Assembly: GCA_019638185.1 (NCBI GenBank)
Contig: JAHBUH010000006.1
Location: forward strand, 124,001-188,000
Reading direction: 5' to 3'
Length of the DNA: 64,000 bases
From: Leadbetterella sp.
Lineage (GTDB): Bacteria > Bacteroidota > Bacteroidia > Cytophagales > Spirosomataceae
The notes beneath the pieces were generated by a model. It saw only the letters and a program-made list of their open reading frames with translations. It had not been told where the DNA came from and made no database searches. The stretch's first letter is position 1; every line of letters starts with the position of its first letter. A program made the translations under genes and the position numbers. Below are positions 60,500 through 64,000 of this stretch, piece by piece.

Positions 60500-61339
60500 A
60501 TGATGACCTTGGAAAACATTTATCTTGAAAAATTAAAGAAGGGCGATGAGGCGGGCCTGTCCTGGTTTTACGGACATTTTTACCGCTGGTATGCCTATCG
60601 CGCTTATCGGTATATCCGCGAAGACCTGGATGCCCATTGCATAGCGCAGGAGGCTTTCCTGCGGCTGTGGATCTTCCGGGAGAGCATTGAAGACGTACCG
60701 CATCTGCACCGGTTTATCAGCCGGCAGGTGACCGAGGCGGGAAAGGCGTATCACCGGAAACGGAGCAACCAGTTTCGCCGGCAGCTGCTCTGGTTTTTTG
60801 ATTATGAAGATCCGGAGGGCCTGCTACCGGGAAGTTCCCCGGAGTGGGCGGAAGAGCCGCTGCTGGAGATCGAAGAGCCGGATGAGCAGGATTCGGAGCG
60901 GCTGGAAGCGCTGAACAGGCTGCTGCCTCACCTGGACGGCGAACAGCAGCTGTTTATCCGGCTTTGCCTGAAGTATGATTTTAACTATGAGCGCATAGCC
61001 TTTTACCTGGGCGGTATCCGGGAGTACGAGGTGGCTCAGCGGGTGGAGAAGTGCATAGACCGGCTGAAAAGCCTGCTGGCTGACAGCCGGAAGCTTTCAG
61101 AGGTGACGCGTACGCATACGTTCCGGGTAGACCGTCAGCTGAGCCCCGAACAGGCGGATATCCTGAGGCTGCGGTATGAGCTGGGAAATTCCTTTGAAGA
61201 GATCGCGGCCGGCCTCCACCTGACCCCGGAAAAAGTAAGAACCCTTTTTATTCAGGCATTCACCATTATTAAAAGTAGTAAGCATGGAAAAAATTATCCT
61301 CACACGAAGGGTGCAGCTGATCATCAACTCCAGGGATAA
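60500..61339 (+). CDS. ECF-like sigma factor with two sigma4-like segments
   Basis: The 279-residue protein is much longer than the usual 160-200 of ECF sigma factors. Residues 15-90 resemble sigma region 2 (FYRWYAYRAYRYIREDLDAH, QEAFLRLWIFRESIEDV, HLHRFISRQVTEAGKAYHRK). An acidic linker spans about 100-135. Residues 136-195 resemble region 4 (LLPHLDGEQQLFIRLCLKYD, NYERIAFYLGG), and a second region-4-like helix-turn-helix follows at about 212-260 (LSPEQADILRLRYELGNSFE, EIAAGLHLTPEKVRTLF). It would recruit RNA polymerase core. The TnpB-like gene starts 56 bp before its end, indicating a tightly coupled pair. No anti-sigma gene is adjacent. Confidence 0.8.
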   Translation: MMTLENIYLEKLKKGDEAGLSWFYGHFYRWYAYRAYRYIREDLDAHCIAQEAFLRLWIFRESIEDVPHLHRFISRQVTEAGKAYHRKRSNQFRRQLLWFFDYEDPEGLLPGSSPEWAEEPLLEIEEPDEQDSERLEALNRLLPHLDGEQQLFIRLCLKYDFNYERIAFYLGGIREYEVAQRVEKCIDRLKSLLADSRKLSEVTRTHTFRVDRQLSPEQADILRLRYELGNSFEEIAAGLHLTPEKVRTLFIQAFTIIKSSKHGKNYPHTKGAADHQLQG

Positions 61340-62372
61340 GGAGGTGCTGAAGACGTATTATGACCAGATGTACGAGTACCAGCGCCTGGTCTGTTACGCA
61401 GCCAATATGATCAATACCCACCTGTTTCTGCAGGACAGGCTGAGAGACCTGGTGTACCTGACCACGGAAACGAAGGTAAAGCTGGCGGATGCCATGAAAG
61501 ACGAGGACGGGATCCTGACCACTTCCCACATGAATTCTATCTACCGGCTGCTCAGTGCTAATTTTCTGAAGCTCCTGCCGTCTTCCACCCTGAGTAACCT
61601 TAACCAGGCGCTTTACCGCACGTACCAGAGTAACCGGGAGGTGTACTGGCGGGGGGAGAAGTCGATGCCGAATTACCGGAAGGATATTCCCATCCCTTTC
61701 AGTAACCGGGATATGACGCTTCACGAGGAAGAGGGCGGCAAAAACTTTACGTTTACCCTCTTTAAGATCCCGTTTAAGACCTACCTGGGGCGCGACCGCT
61801 CCGGTATGCGTATGATCCTGAGGAAGATAGCTAACGGTGAGCTTCCTCTACGCCAGAGCGCTATCCAGATGAAGAATAACAAGATCTACCTGCTGGCCAG
61901 CCTGGAGGCGGAAAGGCAGCGTTCGGAACCGGACCCGTCGCTGATAGCGGAGGTGTCGCTTTCCATGGAGTACCCGCTGGTGGTGAAGATCGGGCGGGAG
62001 GAGTTCCAGATCGGGAATAAGGAAGAGTTTTTATACCGCCGGCTGTCCATCCAGGCGGCCCGCCGGCGCCTGCAGATCGCCGCTACCTGGAACAAGGGCG
62101 GGAAGGGAAAGAAAAGGAAGCTGAAGAGCCTGGAAAATTACAGTGAGAAGGAGAAGAATTATATTGAGTCGAGGCTCCACCTGTACAGTCGCCGGCTGAT
62201 AGACCACTGCCAGCGGGCGGGGGCGGGAACTATCCTGCTGGTGAACCAGTCGTATAAGGAGGAGGTAGCCAAAGGAGATACCGTTCTGCTGCGCAACTGG
62301 AGCTATTACGGGCTCAAAACGAAGATTGCGTATAAAGCAAAGTTAGCCAACATCCTGCTCATGGAAGAGTAG
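61284..62372 (+). CDS. TnpB/Cas12f-like RNA-guided protein with inactivated, truncated RuvC domain
   Basis: The 362-residue protein keeps the TnpB/Cas12f layout: helical start (LTRRVQLIINSRDKEVLKTY), wedge-like KNFTFTLFKIPFKTYL and QSAIQMKNNKIYLLASLE (about 192-208), then RuvC regions. The RuvC-I segment normally reads GIDLG; here it is EVSLS (223-227), with Ser225 in place of the catalytic Asp. RuvC-II normally reads IVxED; here it is TILLVNQS (316-323), lacking the Glu. The bridge-helix-like RRLSIQAARRRLQIA and WSYYGLKTKIAYKAKLANI are retained, but the protein stops at 362, before the CxxC zinc finger and the third catalytic Asp. It should bind guide RNA and DNA without cutting. It overlaps the sigma gene by 56 bp and is followed by the putative guide-RNA locus. 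No transposase gene or element end is seen. Confidence 0.82.
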   Translation: MEKIILTRRVQLIINSRDKEVLKTYYDQMYEYQRLVCYAANMINTHLFLQDRLRDLVYLTTETKVKLADAMKDEDGILTTSHMNSIYRLLSANFLKLLPSSTLSNLNQALYRTYQSNREVYWRGEKSMPNYRKDIPIPFSNRDMTLHEEEGGKNFTFTLFKIPFKTYLGRDRSGMRMILRKIANGELPLRQSAIQMKNNKIYLLASLEAERQRSEPDPSLIAEVSLSMEYPLVVKIGREEFQIGNKEEFLYRRLSIQAARRRLQIAATWNKGGKGKKRKLKSLENYSEKEKNYIESRLHLYSRRLIDHCQRAGAGTILLVNQSYKEEVAKGDTVLLRNWSYYGLKTKIAYKAKLANILLMEE

Positions 62373-62399
62373 TTAAGATATGCTGGATTAGTATGAGGA

Positions 62400-62498
62400 G
62401 GTTGTCCGCACAACCGGATGCTGAGGCGCAAGCACTCGGCAAGTAGCTAACACTACATGCGGGTAAGGCGTGAGAAACTTTTCGCTTTAATTCAGAGA
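62400..62498 (+). ncRNA. putative guide RNA: structured scaffold plus candidate guide
   Basis: Starting 27 bp after the TnpB-like stop: GGTTGT/ACAACC hairpin (62400-62415); GCTGAG/CTCGGC stem extended by GC/GC and capped by a GCAA GNRA tetraloop (62420-62440); GTAG/CTAC hairpin (62443-62456); then TGCGGGTAA and a terminal GAAAC (62474-62478). TnpB and Cas12f scaffolds are encoded next to the protein gene and end just before the 3' guide. The guide would then be TTTTCGCTTTAATTCAGAGA (62479-62498). The first seven of these bases can also pair with GCGTGAGAA, so the boundary is uncertain. Confidence 0.6.
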
Positions 62499-62537
62499 GG
62501 CCGGGGCGCGCCGCTGCAGATGCCGCGTGCAGAAGGA

Positions 62538-62776
62538 ACCCGCAGAGAAGGATACTACCGCTCTGCGGGTAATCCCGGCAGGGGGAGGTGTTTGGAGTGA
62601 TCCGGTGAGGATGGCCCGGGTAGGTTACGATTTTCCATTCTGCGGGTAATGCCCGGCAGGAGGAGACGTTTGGAGTGATCCGGTGAACGTGCACCGGGTA
62701 GGGCGCGATTATCCTTTGCTAAAGGGTTTATGGCAGGGTGATCCGGTCGGCTGCGGGTAATGCCCGGTAGGGAAAC
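62538..62776 (+). ncRNA. tandem structured RNA modules downstream of the guide scaffold
   Basis: Hairpin type 1 occurs three times: CTGCGGG-loop-CCCGGCAG at 62563-62581 and 62640-62659, and at 62751-62770 with CCCGGTAG, where a G-U pair replaces G-C. Hairpin type 2, ATCCGG/CCGGGT, follows the first two copies (62600-62621; 62678-62699 with an extra T-A pair and a different loop). The word TTTGGAGTGATCCGGTGA is identical at 62591-62608 and 62669-62686, and GTGATCCGGT recurs at 62738-62747. The last module ends GGGAAAC, like the scaffold end at 62478, giving a second possible guide from 62777. Preserved pairing argues for a functional RNA. Confidence 0.55.
62563..62770 (+). repeat. three spaced copies of a 20-bp palindromic unit (periods 77 and 111 bp)
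   Basis: CTGCGGGTAATGCCCGGCAG and variants start at 62563 (one base shorter in the loop), 62640 and 62751 (one C-to-T change). The first two copies extend into a roughly 77-bp tandem duplication with about 80% identity. A degenerate TGCGGGTAA also occurs at 62458 in the scaffold. Confidence 0.8.
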
Positions 62777-62866
62777 AAAAAATCTTTTGGGGCTGATCGT
62801 ACAGCCTTAGGGTGAGGTCAGAGACACTCATTAAGTACAGAGCATGTGGTGCATACGGTGTGTCAC

Positions 62867-62889
62867 GTCGTTTCATTTTGTGAAACGGC
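62867..62889. terminator. hairpin closing the guide-RNA region
   Basis: GTCGTTTCA (62867-62875) pairs with TGAAACGGC (62881-62889), including one G-U pair, around a TTTTG loop. It lies between the rightward RNA locus and the convergent phosphatase gene and may terminate one or both, although no long T-tract follows. Confidence 0.4.
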
Positions 62890-62946
62890 AGGATATCGTT
62901 TTGCACTGGCCCGGGTACGTACGAAAGCCGTCGGAACTTAGATATC

Positions 62947-64000
62947 CTATTTAATGACCCAGCGGTTCACGGCATTTTTTTCACCTTCTATCACGATCTT
63001 CAGGAAGCGGGCTTCCTTCAGCTCCGGGCTGAGGGGAATGACCGCCCGGCCGCTGCTGAGGTCAAAGCTGCCGGCGTTCCGGTAGATATCGCCTTTGCCT
63101 TCCGTTTCAAAGCGGTGAGTAGAGGAGATGAGCACGTTCACCTTGCCGGTGGTTTCAAAGGGAGTCCACTCCAGGCGGAGCTCGTCATTCACCACGCGGG
63201 CCGATGGCTCAGCCAGGGATATGCCGCCTATGAAGGGCACGCCGTCCAGCTCATAGCGGCTGTCTGTAGGAATGGCCAGGTTCAGGTGGCGGGCCACAGA
63301 GGGCAGTACGTCTACTATAGCCGGGGTATAGGCATGGAAGTACCGGTTCAGTTCACGGCTATTGGTACAGATCCAGGAGGTCCGCTCGCGGGCGGACTGC
63401 TTCCCGTGCGAGAGGCCCGTGGCCACATCCCTTCCGTGATCCGTGACAATCACCATCAGCCAATCTTCGGCGTAATATTGCTGCCGGTACAGGATGGCCT
63501 GGTAGAGCTCGCCCAGCTGACGGTCGGTTTTACGGATGGCCGCTGTCATCTTCTCGCTGTCACCCGAGGCATGCCCCACATCATCCGTATACTGCAGGTA
63601 CACCCAGCTCAGGTCAGGGGCATCGGTACGGAGGCTGTTAGCGGCCTGGCGGATGACCTCCTCATCGATGCGGTTAATGTAGACTGACTCCCCGTCATGG
63701 GGGAAACGCTCCTTATCCAGTTCATAGCCGTCAAATACGTAATCCAGTTTCAGGAAACCGGTCTGGGGCAGGTTCTCGCCCAGCAGTTTGGTACGGTTAT
63801 CGGTCCAGGTAGAATAGACCGCCAGCTTCTTTTGGGGCATGGCTTCCCGGAGAAAGCTGAAGATGGTGCGGTAATGGTAGTTAGGGGCAGTGATGCGGTT
63901 ATCCCATACATTATGTTTATTTACCCAGGTGCCGGTCAGCATGCTGTTATAAGAAACGGCTGAGATGGTAGGGGTCTGGGAGTAAGCCCCTTTTTCTCCG
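62947..64000 (-). CDS. alkaline-phosphatase-superfamily (nucleotide pyrophosphatase-like) protein, 5' end outside window
   Basis: The frame is open to the right edge of the window; the first in-frame ATG at 63942 is internal, because SQTPTISAVSYNSMLTGTW continues upstream of it. Metal-binding segments of the superfamily are visible: LQYTDDVGHASGD and VIVTDHGRDVATGLSHGKQS. A C-terminal beta-domain (about the last 95 residues) follows. Members hydrolyse phosphodiesters, phosphomonoesters or sulfates. The catalytic Thr/Ser region would lie outside the window. It converges with the putative guide-RNA locus. Confidence 0.85.
   Translation of the reverse strand, partial: GEKGAYSQTPTISAVSYNSMLTGTWVNKHNVWDNRITAPNYHYRTIFSFLREAMPQKKLAVYSTWTDNRTKLLGENLPQTGFLKLDYVFDGYELDKERFPHDGESVYINRIDEEVIRQAANSLRTDAPDLSWVYLQYTDDVGHASGDSEKMTAAIRKTDRQLGELYQAILYRQQYYAEDWLMVIVTDHGRDVATGLSHGKQSARERTSWICTNSRELNRYFHAYTPAIVDVLPSVARHLNLAIPTDSRYELDGVPFIGGISLAEPSARVVNDELRLEWTPFETTGKVNVLISSTHRFETEGKGDIYRNAGSFDLSSGRAVIPLSPELKEARFLKIVIEGEKNAVNRWVIK

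Noticed and set aside
62359..62694. 111-residue minus-strand ORF with repeated HRITPN segments
   Set aside because: The apparent protein repeats simply mirror the DNA hairpin repeats, and the frame overlaps the TnpB-like gene end and the structured RNA.
62563..62776. CRISPR array
   Set aside because: Repeats are spaced 77 and 111 bp apart, the inter-repeat segments are similar to each other rather than unique, and no cas1/cas2 is near. Structured guide-RNA modules explain the pattern better.
61284..62800. Active IS200/IS605-type insertion sequence
   Set aside because: The TnpB-like protein lacks catalytic residues and its C-terminus, no tnpA is present, and the gene is overlapped with a sigma-factor gene as a functional pair.

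Overview
The window is chromosomal DNA of a Bacteroidota bacterium, probably a free-living saccharolytic member of Chitinophagales, Cytophagales or Sphingobacteriales; the family cannot be fixed from sequence alone. The evidence is a SusC/SusD polysaccharide-utilisation locus with a hybrid two-component regulator, a type IX secretion C-terminal sorting domain, lipoprotein signals typical of the phylum, TAnnTTTG-type -7 promoter elements, and gene neighbourhoods such as rbfA followed by an FtsX/LolE permease. Coding regions are close to 50% G+C and spacers are AT-rich.

Layout. 0-10 kb: queA (5' end outside the window), ispD, pckA, a ceramidase-family membrane enzyme with an FMN reductase, a DUF3472-type protein, a YugP-type zinc peptidase, and a LytTR regulator/histidine kinase pair. 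10-19 kb: a large type IX-secreted ELWxxDGT-repeat protein, a small lipoprotein, an ABC ATPase/membrane-protein/peptidoglycan-binding lipoprotein operon, and a PAP2 phosphatase with an EptA-type phosphoethanolamine transferase (lipid A remodelling). 19-25 kb: an antitoxin-like fragment, an EamA transporter, tatD, a GH109-type oxidoreductase-fold enzyme, a GNAT acetyltransferase, a lipoprotein and a YeiH-type exporter. 25-37 kb: a polysaccharide-utilisation locus (DUF2264 protein, GH88, SusD, SusC, divergent hybrid two-component system). 37-56 kb: mostly housekeeping genes (membrane protein, rbfA, FtsX/LolE, M1 aminopeptidase, radical SAM/SPASM protein, recQ, kpsF/kdsD, nadB, PspC-like protein, a stand-alone nuoD, cysE, methyltransferase, gltX). 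56-64 kb: an S9 peptidase, an accessory island, and the 3' part of an alkaline-phosphatase-superfamily gene.

The most interesting region is 59.2-62.9 kb. Behind two divergently oriented XRE-type regulators lies a rightward operon: a 57-residue ORF too short for routine gene calling, an ECF-like sigma factor with an acidic linker and two sigma4-like helix-turn-helix segments, and, overlapping it by 56 bp, a TnpB/Cas12f-like protein. That protein has lost the RuvC-I Asp and the RuvC-II Glu, and it ends before the zinc finger and RuvC-III. About 500 bp of non-coding DNA follows, with a GNRA-capped hairpin, repeated hairpins conserved with wobble pairing, and GAAAC-ended modules resembling TnpB/Cas12f guide scaffolds. 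The parsimonious reading is an RNA-guided transcription-activation system: a nuclease-dead guide-RNA-binding protein that positions a dedicated sigma factor. I recall reports of nuclease-dead TnpB repressors (TldR) and of nuclease-dead Cas12f paired with ECF sigma factors in Bacteroidota. This locus fits that theme, but the short ORF, the duplicated sigma4 and the repeat-rich RNA locus deserve separate study. No convincing guide target was found inside the window.

Limits: all function calls come from reading motifs and overall protein character; no database search or RNA folding was run.
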